A DNA stretch of 64,000 bases from CBDCVD01 sp965224015. GTDB lineage: Bacteria > Pseudomonadota > Alphaproteobacteria > Rhizobiales > CBDCVD01. The stretch covers positions 1,054,001 to 1,118,000 of the forward strand of contig OZ245032.1 in NCBI GenBank assembly GCA_965224015.1, given 5' to 3'. Below, piece by piece: positions 19,220 to 27,666 of the stretch. The notes beneath the pieces were generated by a model. It had not been told where the DNA came from. It ran no database searches and saw nothing but the letters and a program-made list of their open reading frames with translations. Each line of letters begins with the position of its first letter. The first letter of the stretch is position 1. Both the position numbers and the translations under genes were made by a program.

Positions 19220-20419
19220 TTACGAGAAGGTCTTGCGCGGATCAAAGGCGTTGCGAACACCCTCGCCAATAAAAATCAGCAGGCTCAGCAGTAAAGCGGT
19301 CACAAAAAAGGCGGTCAAACCCAGCCATGGTGCATGCAGATTGCTCTCCCCCTGACGCATCATTTCGCCCAGTGAGGCTGAGCCGACCGGCAATCCATAG
19401 CCAAGATAGTCAAGGGCCGTCAGGGAGGTAATGGCACCATTGAGGAAAAAGGGAGTGAAGGTGATTGTGGCGACCATGGCGTTAGGCAGGAGATGGCGCC
19501 ACATGATTGTCATATCGCGAACCCCAAGCGCGCGCGCGGCGGTCACGTATTCGAAATTGCGCGCTCTGAGAAACTCCGCCCGCACAACCCCCACAAGTCC
19601 AACCCAGGATATCAGCAACATGATAATCAGAAGCGTCCAAAAACCAGGAACGACAGTGGCCGAAATAATGATAATAATATAAAGCACCGGCATGTTGGAA
19701 AAGACCTCCATGATCCGCTGCATAATCAGATCAATCCAGCCACCGAAATATCCCTGAATGGCCCCCATAAAAATCCCGATTATCGATGAGAAAAACGTCA
19801 GCACAAGACCAAATAGAACGGAGATGCGAAAACCATATATGGCTCGCGCCAGCACGTCTCGGGTCGAGCCATCGGTGCCCAGCCAGTTCCAGGTTCCCAG
19901 GGTGCAGTCCGGGTCTTCTGTTTTCCCGGGAAAATTGGCGCAACGTTCTTCCTTGGTGAACATCCACGACGGTTTTGAGGGGCCCGGCGCAGAAGGGTAT
20001 GCGGGGAATGTTCCATATGAGTAACGGATCGGCGGCCAGACCATCCACCCATGCGCTTCAATCTCTTCGCGAATGGAAGGCGCCTGGTAATCGGTGATGG
20101 CCAGAAATCCGCCAAACTCCTCTTCAGGATAGTCAACAAAAACGGGATAATAAAACCTGTCCTTATAGGACACGAGAAGCGGCACATCGTTGGCCAGAAA
20201 GTTTGCCAGCAACGAGATAACAAACAGGATCATAAACAGCCACAGTGACCAATAGGCGCGTCGGGTCGCCTTGAAATTTTCCCAGCGGCGGCGGTTAATA
20301 GGCGATAAAAGGCGGTGCCGGGAACGCACATGCGCGGTTGGCCTCGCGTTTTTTTGATTGTCGTTGTCAGGAGGTCCGACCCGGTCTGTGAGAATATGAT
20401 CCGACATTGCTGCCACCAT
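19220..20419 (-). CDS. yejE: Peptide ABC transporter permease, YejE type
   Basis: A 399-residue OppC-like permease. A polar N-terminal region of about 60 residues precedes TM1; a long periplasmic loop with WPPIRYSYGTFP and NWLGTDGSTRDVLARAIYGF follows, the latter being the conserved OppC/DppC entrance segment (LGTDxxGRDxxSR-like). About five more segments follow, with coupling loop ARALGVRDMTIMWRHLLPNA. The start is ATG 20419, 2 bases after the yejB stop, with GAGG 7 bases upstream inside yejB, so coupling is likely. Product: inner-membrane channel subunit. Confidence 0.93.
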   Translation of the reverse strand: MVAAMSDHILTDRVGPPDNDNQKNARPTAHVRSRHRLLSPINRRRWENFKATRRAYWSLWLFMILFVISLLANFLANDVPLLVSYKDRFYYPVFVDYPEEEFGGFLAITDYQAPSIREEIEAHGWMVWPPIRYSYGTFPAYPSAPGPSKPSWMFTKEERCANFPGKTEDPDCTLGTWNWLGTDGSTRDVLARAIYGFRISVLFGLVLTFFSSIIGIFMGAIQGYFGGWIDLIMQRIMEVFSNMPVLYIIIIISATVVPGFWTLLIIMLLISWVGLVGVVRAEFLRARNFEYVTAARALGVRDMTIMWRHLLPNAMVATITFTPFFLNGAITSLTALDYLGYGLPVGSASLGEMMRQGESNLHAPWLGLTAFFVTALLLSLLIFIGEGVRNAFDPRKTFS

Positions 20420-20421
20420 GA

Positions 20422-21519
20422 CTAAACCTCGCGCGCTTCAAAATCGATTCGCGGATCAATCCACATGTAGATGAGATCGCTCATGAGATGGATAAGCATG
20501 CCAATAAGGGAAAATATAAAGAGCGTGGCAAACACGATCGGGTAGTCGCGCTGCACAATCGAGGTGTAGGATAAGAGCCCCAATCCGTCGAGATTGAACA
20601 CCTGCTCAATCAACAGACTGCCGGAAAAAAATGCCGCGACGACAGCAGCTGGAAATCCGGCAATGACGATGAGCATGGCGTTGCGGAACACATGGCCATA
20701 AAGCACCCCGCGCTGCGATAATCCCTTGGCGCGGGCCGTGATCACATATTGCTTGGAAATTTCGTCGATAAAGGAGTTTTTCGTCAGCAGGGTCTTGGTG
20801 GCAAAAATGCCAATGCCAAGGGCGGCAAGGGGCAAGGTCAAATGCCAGAAATAGTCGATAATCTTGCCCCACAGGGACAGGGTTTCGAAATTTTCCGAAA
20901 ACAGGCCCCGATGCGGAAAAATATTGAAAAAGCTCGCTCCGGCGAACATGAGTTTTAAAAATATGCCCAACAGAAACGACGGTATCGAATAGCCGATAAT
21001 GATCACCATGGAAGTCCAGAAATCAAACCGGCTGCCGTCTCGTACCGCCTTTGCCACCCCGAGCGGTATGGAAATAAGATAACCCGCAATCATCAACCAC
21101 AGGCCAAGGGAAATGGAAACGGGCAGTTTTTCCTTGATCAGATCAAGAACGCTGATATCGCGATAATAGCTTGTGCCAAAATCCAGGCGCAGATAATCGC
21201 GCATCATGTTGAAGAAGCGAATGTGCGCCGGTTTATCGAGATAAAACTGTTTTTCCAGTTGGGCGATAAATTCCGGATCAAGTCCCTGGGCGCCGCGGTA
21301 TTTGGAACTCAGTGTCTCGCCACCATCGCTTTGGAACTGCGTGTCGCCGCCAGCGTCCGATCCCGGAAGGCCGCTACCGCCCCCCGGGTTTGTCAGGCGC
21401 GCGATGGTCTGCTCCACAGGCCCCCCGGGCACCACTTGAGCAACCGCAAATGTCACCAACATAATTCCGAAAAGAGTCGGAATCATCAAAAAAATACGTT
21501 TGATTATGTAATACAGCAC
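20422..21519 (-). CDS. yejB: Peptide ABC transporter permease, YejB type
   Basis: A 365-residue OppB/DppB-like permease with six segments, beginning LYYIIKRIFLMIPTLFGIML, the standard first helix of this family. It contains the insert with GGGSGLPGSDAGGD before the first conserved periplasmic part, as YejB proteins have, and coupling loop ITARAKGLSQRGVLYGHVFRNA. The start codon is GTG 21519. It is second in the yej operon, 58 bases after yejA. Confidence 0.93.
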   Translation of the reverse strand: MLYYIIKRIFLMIPTLFGIMLVTFAVAQVVPGGPVEQTIARLTNPGGGSGLPGSDAGGDTQFQSDGGETLSSKYRGAQGLDPEFIAQLEKQFYLDKPAHIRFFNMMRDYLRLDFGTSYYRDISVLDLIKEKLPVSISLGLWLMIAGYLISIPLGVAKAVRDGSRFDFWTSMVIIIGYSIPSFLLGIFLKLMFAGASFFNIFPHRGLFSENFETLSLWGKIIDYFWHLTLPLAALGIGIFATKTLLTKNSFIDEISKQYVITARAKGLSQRGVLYGHVFRNAMLIVIAGFPAAVVAAFFSGSLLIEQVFNLDGLGLLSYTSIVQRDYPIVFATLFIFSLIGMLIHLMSDLIYMWIDPRIDFEAREV

Positions 21520-21577
21520 GCCGTGGGTTTGCCTTCAATAGGGTTACCAATGTCTTAACATCGGACGGGTTCGGTGA

Positions 21578-23452
21578 TTATTTGTCTGCAAGCGCTCTGA
21601 CTTTATCCTCATCCAGCCACCACAGGGTCACGTGCGGAAAGCTGCTGTAATATTGTGGTAACGTCTGCGGCCACGAGAACTTGTCCCAAACAGCAAATTT
21701 ATGAGACGCCGAATACCATTGTGGCACCCAATAGCGACCGGCACGAATGACCCGGTCCAGGGCTCTGGCGGCGATGATCATCTCGTCGCGGGTGTTGACC
21801 TCAAGGATTTTTTCGATCAGGGTATCGACGACCGGGTCTTTGATGCCGGACATATTGTTTTCCCCGACGCGATCGGCGGCGGCGGACCCCCAGAATTGGC
21901 GAATCGATTCGCCTAACGTGGAACCCATGGCATAGCGGCGCCCGACAATATCGAAGTCATAAGTGCGCAATCGACGCTGGTACTGCGCCGCGTCCAAAAT
22001 GCGAAACGTCGCCTCTATTCCGATCCGTTTCATATTATCGATATACGGCAAAACGACGCGCTCGAACGTCGGCGAGTCAGAGATGAACTCGATCTTCATG
22101 GGCGTGCCATTGTTGTCGAGCAGTCGGGTTCCCTGGCGCTTCCAGCCCGCCTGTTGAAACAACTCCAGCGATTTGCGCAAGAGTTTCCTGTCCTGTCCCG
22201 AACCATCGGAAACAGGCGGCACATAGGGCACGCCAAAAACTTCCTCGGGCAATTGCCCGCGATAGGGCTCCAGCAGAATAAGCTCCTCAGGCGAAGGGGC
22301 GCCGGTTGCCATCATGGTGGAATTTTGGAAAAACGAATGGGTGCGGCGATAAAGATCATAGAAGAGATTGGCGTTGGACCACTCGAAATCAAACAGGTTG
22401 ATGAGGGCCTCGCGCACACGCCTGTCCTTGAATTTTGTTAGCCTTGTGTTTATGAACCACCCTTGCGCGCCGGAGGGGCGTTTGTCGGCAAACAGGTGGC
22501 GCTTGACGCGACCCTCGACAATGGCCGGGAACGTATATTCCGTCGACCATGTTTTGGAGGAGAACTCCTCACGCACATCAATGTTGCCGACGCTAAAGGC
22601 CTGGAATGAACTGTTTCGGTCCTGATAGAACTCCAGGCGAACCACATCGAAATTGAGCACCCCTTGCATGACAGGCAAATGCCAACCCCAGTAATCTGGA
22701 TCGCGGTTATATTCAACGAATACGCCAGGCTCAAACTTGCCTATGGTGTAAGGGCCTGAGCCGGGAATAATAGTAAGGTCGGCTTTTTCAAAATCATGGG
22801 TGGCGAAAAATCGCCGAGAAAGGCACGGAATTGTCGTGGCCGCTGAAAAGGGCAGTGTGCGGCTTTGATCTCCCGAGAAAGTCAGGGACAGGGTGTGCGT
22901 ATCCAGGGCGTCCGCGCTGGTCAGTTGCCTGAAGGTTTGACTAAAGCTCGGGTGCGCCTTCGTGCCCTTAAGCGTCATGATCGACCACGCCATGTCGTCG
23001 GCGGTGACCGGCGAGCCGTCGTGAAAACGCGCCTCAGGGCGCAGGGAGAACGCATAAGTATTACCGTCTTGGGAAATCGTAACCCGATCAGCGAGTAGCC
23101 CGTAGGCCGAGTCGGGTTCATCGAGGGATGCCACCATCAAGGTGTCATACAACAGGTCATCAATCATGGGGGGCGCGTCCCCCTTAAGCACAAACGTATT
23201 GAAAGTGTTGAACGTGCTCGGGTTCTGATTGAGCCCCCAGGAGCCTGGTGTGAGGACAATTTTGCCCCCCTTTGGCGCATTGATGTTGACATAGTCAAAG
23301 TGCGCAAAGCCGTCCGCATACTTCAAATCGCCAAACACCGATAGCCCGTGACGGGTATGGGTTTTTGCCGTGGCAGTGGATGGAAGGAGTGGCGCCAGAC
23401 TTGCCCCGGCTGCCAGTTTTACAAACGTCCGGCGATCAGTTGATGGGTTCAT
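21578..23452 (-). CDS. yejA: Tat-exported oligopeptide-binding protein, YejA type
   Basis: A 624-residue family-5 extracellular solute-binding protein. I take ATG 23452 because it gives a compact twin-arginine signal, MNPSTDRRTFVKLAAGASLA, ending near TATA; the longer start at 23494 would put 14 unlikely residues in front. The mature protein begins with HGLSVFGDLKYADGFAHFDY, characteristic of YejA-like proteins, and continues with the SBP_bac_5 fold (FSLRPEARFHDGSPVTADD). The RR motif makes this a likely substrate of the TatABC system at 9.3-11 kb. It leads the yejABEF operon. Confidence 0.93.
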   Translation of the reverse strand: MNPSTDRRTFVKLAAGASLAPLLPSTATAKTHTRHGLSVFGDLKYADGFAHFDYVNINAPKGGKIVLTPGSWGLNQNPSTFNTFNTFVLKGDAPPMIDDLLYDTLMVASLDEPDSAYGLLADRVTISQDGNTYAFSLRPEARFHDGSPVTADDMAWSIMTLKGTKAHPSFSQTFRQLTSADALDTHTLSLTFSGDQSRTLPFSAATTIPCLSRRFFATHDFEKADLTIIPGSGPYTIGKFEPGVFVEYNRDPDYWGWHLPVMQGVLNFDVVRLEFYQDRNSSFQAFSVGNIDVREEFSSKTWSTEYTFPAIVEGRVKRHLFADKRPSGAQGWFINTRLTKFKDRRVREALINLFDFEWSNANLFYDLYRRTHSFFQNSTMMATGAPSPEELILLEPYRGQLPEEVFGVPYVPPVSDGSGQDRKLLRKSLELFQQAGWKRQGTRLLDNNGTPMKIEFISDSPTFERVVLPYIDNMKRIGIEATFRILDAAQYQRRLRTYDFDIVGRRYAMGSTLGESIRQFWGSAAADRVGENNMSGIKDPVVDTLIEKILEVNTRDEMIIAARALDRVIRAGRYWVPQWYSASHKFAVWDKFSWPQTLPQYYSSFPHVTLWWLDEDKVRALADK

Positions 23453-23727
23453 GAAGGCTCCTATCGAAGAATGAACACGGGGGAAGGGACGCAAAGCTTA
23501 GAATATCCGTTTTTGTCAATTTGTTTTTTGTTGCCACTTACGGTTGTCCCTTATTAAAGCGTGTCCTTGAATAGATGATTTATTAACCATGATTTGGCTA
23601 TTGGTTGTCAAGCAGGGGAACGCTGATGTCTGATATTCACCGTTATGATCTAAAGTTGGAAGTGTGGGAGCCATTTGTGGCCATTGATTGTTCGGGCCAA
23701 GGGCAAGCGTGGTCGCAGGGAGAATGA

Positions 23728-23834
23728 TAATACCAAGAGCCCTTGCCAGGGGTTCATGCATTGGCGTCAATCCGGTGTGTTATCAAGGCCCTACCCCAGA
23801 CAGCGTGTCTATAAAGCCCATACCGCTGGTATAA
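23728..23834 (-). repeat. A element, 107-bp dispersed repeat
   Basis: It begins TAATACCAAGAGCCC and ends CCGCTGGTATAA, so the ends form an imperfect inverted repeat around TACCA/TGGTA. It has the same orientation and the same 107-bp length as the copies at 29000-29106 and 45192-45298; 36797-36905 is a copy in the opposite orientation. Confidence 0.8.
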
Positions 23835-23874
23835 GACAACGGTTTTGAACCTGGGCCGATGGTCAAATGCAAAG

Positions 23875-23919
23875 CCCCTTGGTACAAAACCCCTTGGTCC
23901 AAAACCCCTTGGTACAATG
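23875..23919. repeat. 15-bp tandem repeat, three copies
   Basis: Units CCCCTTGGTACAAAA, CCCCTTGGTCCAAAA and CCCCTTGGTACAATG follow one another without gaps. The motif CTTGGTA also occurs at the ends of A elements, so this array may have grown from an A-element end. Confidence 0.75.
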
Positions 23920-23943
23920 AGGCGCAAATGCCCCTGACCACAA

Positions 23944-24070
23944 AACCCAATGGAAATTAGAAGTTGGACACTTCTATCTGCTGGTCAACGGGCGTCAGGA
24001 GGCGTTGGCGTTTTTGTTAAACCTGCACCCGGTGAGCAAAAACCTGAAAGCCAAAAACCAAGAAATTTAA
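23944..24070 (+). pseudogene. Decayed second copy of the 3' end of the 85-residue gene
   Basis: Read in the proper frame, the segment gives LLVNGRQEALAFLLNLHP and then VSKNLKAKNQEI before TAA at 24068-24070. It matches the last 35 or so codons of the intact gene at 24504-24761 (LLANVRQEALEFLLNLHP, VSKSLKAKNQEI) at both DNA and protein level. Upstream of about 23960 the match fades and no start codon follows. The intact copy lies 430 bases downstream, so this is a local partial duplication that has lost its 5' part. Confidence 0.7.
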
Positions 24071-24195
24071 AAAAGTTATCCCCCTCTGTTGCGAGAGGGT
24101 TTTGGTGGGACTTACCGGCCTTTTCGGATTGCCTGATGCGGCCGCGCATCGGGCAGAAGGCCGGGCGGTGGTCCCGAAGTGGGCGTTGTGTATAG
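24071..24195. repeat. E repeat, copy 1: long nested stem-loop
   Basis: It contains nested arms: GGGAC...GTCCC, then ACCGGCCTT...AAGGCCGG, then GCCTGATGCG-GCC-GCGCATCGGGC (10-bp stem), preceded by a small CCCTCTGTTGCGAGAGGG hairpin. It directly follows the decayed gene end. Copy 2 is at 25045-25170 with near-identical sequence. Short frames across it (translating to a peptide with FGLPDAAAHRAEGRAVVPKW) occur in both copies but look like a by-product of the palindrome. Confidence 0.7.
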
Positions 24196-24212
24196 AGCAC
24201 GCTCCAGCCCTC

Positions 24213-24487
24213 ATTATTCTTTTTCGATCTGATTTTGGTTGCGTGGCAATCCCCTGTTCACTAAGCTATCGCACAAGGTCAGCGCCCATGCGCGGGCCCC
24301 GGGGCGTCGAAACCCTTCGTTAGGCGGTCTTTGCTGACCGCAACAGCATCTCCTCGGTTTTCATGGCCGGGGAGGCTGCGGCGTATGTCCAAGGCTTCGG
24401 CTTAAAGGCCGTGGCGGTCGTCCTAGCGCGGCTTTCGAACTCCCCGGTCGCCAGGGACTATGGTCTCTGGTGGCCTTTTTCTTTTTT
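24213..24487 (+). ncRNA. Structured leader or small RNA with competing helices and a terminator
   Basis: This segment folds by eye into several hairpins. GCGGTC/GACCGC lies at 24324-24341. CTCCTCGG (24350-24357) pairs with CCGGGGAG (24367-24374). A 13-bp terminator follows at 24446-24475 with a U-rich tail. CCGGGGAG is also perfectly complementary to CTCCCCGG at 24440-24447, whose last two bases belong to the terminator stem, so two structures exclude each other. The terminator ends 3 bases before the ribosome binding site of the next gene, so that gene can only be expressed from upstream if the terminator is passed. It matches no riboswitch consensus I know; the 5' limit is uncertain. Confidence 0.5.
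24446..24487 (+). terminator. Intrinsic terminator placed directly before a ribosome binding site
   Basis: GGTCGCCAGGGAC (24446-24458) pairs over 13 positions with GTCTCTGGTGGCC (24463-24475), including three G-U pairs, around the loop TATG. It is followed by TTTTTCTTTTTT (24476-24487). This is the strongest intrinsic terminator I see in the window. Confidence 0.8.
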
Positions 24488-24503
24488 GCCAAGGGAGTTT
24501 GCA

Positions 24504-24761
24504 ATGCTTGAAAACCTATTTCCCTCTAACCCGCTGGGCAGTTCGTGCCTGTTAAGCAAGCGCTTCAAGCAGGAGGCGACACCTCACGAGGCCGCGTGCT
24601 ATATCGCGCAAATCTGCGCTGAACTGCAGGAAATGGCCCTTGATAAAGACCTCGACATGCTGGTTTATCTATTGGCCAACGTGCGCCAGGAGGCGTTGGA
24701 GTTCTTGTTAAACCTGCACCCGGTGAGCAAAAGCCTGAAAGCCAAAAACCAAGAAATTTAA
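24504..24761 (+). CDS. Small helical protein of 85 residues, function unknown
   Basis: ATG 24504 has AAGGGAG 6 bases upstream. The product starts MLENLFPSNPLGSSC and then looks wholly alpha-helical (HEAACYIAQICAELQEMALD; LDMLVYLLANVRQEALEFLL), with two Cys and no membrane segment or signal peptide. Codon use is ordinary and the 3' end exists a second time in decayed form at 23944-24070. Together these argue for a real gene that was once part of a duplication. I do not recognise the family. The terminator right before its ribosome binding site suggests control by attenuation. A MITE has inserted 2-3 bases after its stop codon. Confidence 0.7.
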   Translation: MLENLFPSNPLGSSCLLSKRFKQEATPHEAACYIAQICAELQEMALDKDLDMLVYLLANVRQEALEFLLNLHPVSKSLKAKNQEI

Positions 24762-24763
24762 AA

Positions 24764-25044
24764 TACCCGCGGTTAGGATCAAGAGAAAGGCTAAAAACGG
24801 GCCTTGGGCATGGCCCTGGTCATCCTTTTTCAGCCTCGCGAAGCCATTTATCTGATCATTGCTTTTTTCCGGCGGCTTCGTGGTGTGTCAAGGGCGCCTC
24901 GCGCCGCCTTCGGCGGTTGTTAAACCCTTGACACACCACAGCCGCCGGTTAGGGCTCATGATCAGATAAATGGCTGGTAGCGCCTTTCGTATAGACATGA
25001 ACCGATAAAGCACGAGAAAAAGCCCCTTATCCATAACCGAGGTT
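24764..25044. mobile_element. 281-bp MITE (D ends with C core) inserted after the small gene
   Basis: The ends are ACCCGCGGTTAGGATCAAGA and, read inward from the right, AACCTCGGTTATGGATAAGG: imperfect inverted repeats matching the D ends at 17.06 and 17.48 kb. The core at 24844-24973 is the C element. The insertion lies exactly between the gene end (GAAATTTAA) and the E repeat (AAAAAGTTATCCCC), which are directly joined in the older copy at 24070/24071. That copy is the empty site. No coding capacity. Confidence 0.8.
24844..24973. repeat. C element, second copy (130 bp)
   Basis: Perfect 16-bp inverted ends CCATTTATCTGATCAT at 24844-24859 and 24958-24973. It is inverted relative to the copy at 17142-17273. 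It can form one long hairpin with CCGGCGGC/GCCGCCGG and GTGTGTCAAGGG/CCCTTGACACAC inner arms. Confidence 0.8.
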
Positions 25045-25170
25045 AAAAAAGTTATCCCCTTGTGTTGCAAGAGGGTTATGGTGGGACTTACCGGCCTTTT
25101 CGGATTGCCTGATGCGGCCGCGCATCGGGCAGAAGGCCGGGCGGTGGTCCCGAAGTGGACGTTGTGTACG
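25045..25170. repeat. E repeat, copy 2
   Basis: Almost identical to 24071-24195 (GGTGGGACTTACCGGCCTTT and onward), with the same nested stems. Here it is separated from the small gene by the inserted MITE. Confidence 0.7.
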
Positions 25171-26037
25171 GAGCAAGTCCTAACAGGGCGACCCCATAAC
25201 CTCCGGTGCGGCCGCAGGACGCAAACCCTGGTGCCGACAGCGGCGGGAAGGCCGACAGGATTTGATGACTTGACGATTTGAGACATTGACGTCTTGTGGG
25301 CCGGGCGATTTAAGGTTTTGAGACCTTGTGAGGTTTTTCGTGTTCACGTACATGAATACAAAAACCTTGAAGGGATTGAGGCTTTAAAACCTGAAGACTG
25401 GACGAATTACGAGCATTGGTTCTGAAGGGCTTCAGGGTTGAACGGTTCATGAGGAAGAATTCTTGATGACTTATAGGTCTCAGTGCTTGAAATCCTGAGG
25501 ATTTGAGATGAAAAGGACAGCATCCTACGGTGGCGTGTGCAATGTCCCCCTGTCAGGGGCCGTGTGCGACACCGGTCTTGATGAAGGCAGGCCCGCAGCA
25601 CTTTACCGCTCGACACACCGGGCGCGCGAATATCCCGAGGCGGGTGACGCTGCTTTGGGTTGTGCTGGAGGCGACTGGTGCTATTATAAATGGCGAGCCA
25701 GGTTTATGGGTTCGGGCTGAGAACGCCGCAGATCACCGTGTGCGGGTCATTGTTGACCGCCCCAAAACTGTTATTATTGTATACATTGCGCATGCGGCTC
25801 GATTGTGACCCGCGCCATCCATAAGGCTTTTGAGGTACTTTGCTCTCTTTGCTTTTTGCCTTTTGCCTTTTGCTTTCAAGCCACGGACGGACACCCGCCG
25901 CGTGAAGATTTTCCCATGCCGGCTCCTGTTTCCAACTGTTGGGCAGAGCAACTGCGAAGCGACACACATGAATGCGCTTCACCATATGACAATTTTTCCT
26001 TTTCGAATCGCCCGCGCTATGGTTAAACTGAAGCCCC
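25171..26037. other. Gene-free region upstream of pyrG with small inverted and tandem repeats
   Basis: Nearly 870 bases hold no supported gene. AAGGTTTT (25312-25319) and AGGTTTTT (25331-25338) can each pair with AAAAACCTT at 25360-25368, giving alternative hairpins. AAATCCTGAGGATTT is a palindrome at about 25489-25503, and CCCCTGTCAGGGG lies at about 25546-25558. A TTTTGCC-type tandem repeat lies at about 25849-25877. The stretch 25270-25510 is AT-richer than its surroundings. The pyrG promoter should lie in the last 100 bases. Confidence 0.4.
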
Positions 26038-27666
26038 ATGGCGCGATATATTTTCATCACCGGCGGCGTGGTTTCTTCATTAGGCAAGGGTTTGGCGTCG
26101 GCGGCTTTGGGTGCGCTGCTGCAAGCGCGCGGCTATACGGTGCGCCTGCGCAAACTTGATCCCTATCTCAACGTCGACCCGGGAACCATGAGCCCCTACC
26201 AACACGGTGAAGTGTTTGTCACCGATGATGGCAGTGAGACGGATCTTGATCTGGGGCATTATGAGCGTTTCACCAACGTCGCCTGCACCCGTTTTGACAA
26301 TATCACCACCGGCCAGATTTATCAGGGCATCCTTGAGCGCGAGCGCCGGGGGGATTATCTGGGCGCGACCGTCCAGGTCATTCCCCATGTCACCGACGCC
26401 ATCAAGCAGTTCGTGCGCTATGGCAATGATGACGTCGATTTTGTCCTATGCGAAATCGGCGGGACAGTAGGCGATATTGAAGGCTTGCCGTTTTTTGAAG
26501 CCATTCGGCAATTGGGCAACGAGCTACCGCGCGGCGATGCAATCTATGTGCATCTGACCCTGATGCCTTATATTGCAAGTGCTGGAGAGCTGAAAACCAA
26601 GCCGACGCAGCATTCGGTGAAGGAGCTGCGTTCCATCGGTATCCAGCCGGATATACTAATGGTTCGCTGTGACCGTCCCATTCCGACAACGGAGCGGGGC
26701 AAACTGGCGCTGTTTTGCAATGTGCGCGATGAGGCGGTCATCCAGGCGCTCGACGTGGCCTCAATCTATGACGTGCCGGGCGCTTATCACGAACAGGGGC
26801 TGGATACGCAGGTGCTGCGCGCCTTTCATATCTGCGATGCGCCGGCACCGGATATGCGCCGCTGGGATAAAGTCTCGCGACGCATCCACAATCCGGAAGG
26901 AGAGATCACTATTGCCGTCGTGGGCAAGTATACCGGGCTTGAGGATGCCTACAAGTCTGTAAGCGAGGCGCTTTGCCATGGAGGCATTGCCAACCGGGTC
27001 AGCGTCAGGATTGACTGGATTGAAAGCGAAACCTTTGAAGCAAAGGACCCATCACAAGGTCTGCGCGGTGCCGATGGTATTCTTGTTCCCGGGGGCTTTG
27101 GCGAGCGCGGTGTTGAAGGTAAAATCGCTGCCATACGCTTTGCGCGTGAGCAACGGATTCCTTATTTAGGCATTTGCCTAGGCATGCAGATGGCCGTGAT
27201 TGAAATCGCCCGCAATGTGGCCGGAATTGTCGGCGCCGGGTCCACGGAGTTTTCCGAACCCGATGATCCGGTCATCGGATTGATGACCGAGTGGACAAAA
27301 GGCGATCAACGCGAGCAGCGAAATGCTGATAGTGATCTGGGAGGCACCATGCGTTTGGGCACCTATATTGCGAACCTGACACCACAAAGTCTGGTCGCCA
27401 AGGCCTATGGCGCACACGTCATCAGTGAGCGCCATCGTCATCGCTATGAGATGAATATTGCCTATCGTGAAGTCCTGGAGGGCGCAGGGTTGCTGATCTC
27501 CGGATTATCTCCCGATGGGCTGTTGCCTGAGATCATCGAATACACGGATCATCCGTGGTTTGTAGGGGTCCAGTTTCACCCGGAACTCAAGTCACGGCCC
27601 TTTGACCCCCATCCTCTGTTTACCGCATTTGTCGCGGCCGCCTTGCGGCAAAACCGCTTGGTTTAG
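26038..27666 (+). CDS. pyrG: CTP synthase
   Basis: A 542-residue glutamine-dependent amidoligase that converts UTP to CTP. The N-terminal synthetase domain begins MARYIFITGGVVSSLGKGLA, with the P-loop-like GVVSSLGKG. The class I glutamine amidotransferase domain (about residues 290-540) has the nucleophile in YLGICLGMQMAV and the His-Glu pair near the C-terminus (VQFHPELKSRP). Length is usual. The frequent alphaproteobacterial neighbours (secG upstream, kdsA or eno downstream) are not here; both flanks are repeat-rich. Confidence 0.98.
   Translation: MARYIFITGGVVSSLGKGLASAALGALLQARGYTVRLRKLDPYLNVDPGTMSPYQHGEVFVTDDGSETDLDLGHYERFTNVACTRFDNITTGQIYQGILERERRGDYLGATVQVIPHVTDAIKQFVRYGNDDVDFVLCEIGGTVGDIEGLPFFEAIRQLGNELPRGDAIYVHLTLMPYIASAGELKTKPTQHSVKELRSIGIQPDILMVRCDRPIPTTERGKLALFCNVRDEAVIQALDVASIYDVPGAYHEQGLDTQVLRAFHICDAPAPDMRRWDKVSRRIHNPEGEITIAVVGKYTGLEDAYKSVSEALCHGGIANRVSVRIDWIESETFEAKDPSQGLRGADGILVPGGFGERGVEGKIAAIRFAREQRIPYLGICLGMQMAVIEIARNVAGIVGAGSTEFSEPDDPVIGLMTEWTKGDQREQRNADSDLGGTMRLGTYIANLTPQSLVAKAYGAHVISERHRHRYEMNIAYREVLEGAGLLISGLSPDGLLPEIIEYTDHPWFVGVQFHPELKSRPFDPHPLFTAFVAAALRQNRLV

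Larger units (their letters stand above)
23453..24503. other. 1-kb repeat zone upstream of the small gene
   Basis: Between yejA and the 85-residue gene lie an A element (23728-23834), a 15-bp tandem repeat in three copies (23875-23919), a decayed copy of the small gene's 3' end (about 23944-24070), a long stem-loop E repeat (24071-24195), and a structured leader with a terminator (24213-24487). No other gene is supported. Confidence 0.6.

Noticed and set aside
24213..24487. 6S RNA, SRP RNA, tmRNA or RNase P RNA
   Set aside because: I looked for the conserved cores of these RNAs (for example GGAAGCAGCC of SRP RNA or GAGGAAAGTC of RNase P RNA) and did not find them. 6S RNA cannot be excluded by eye but the 5' end does not pair with the 3' end as expected.
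24102..25281. Two similar short proteins encoded across the E repeats
   Set aside because: The similarity follows from the duplicated palindromic DNA; the frames diverge right after the repeat and start without ribosome binding sites.
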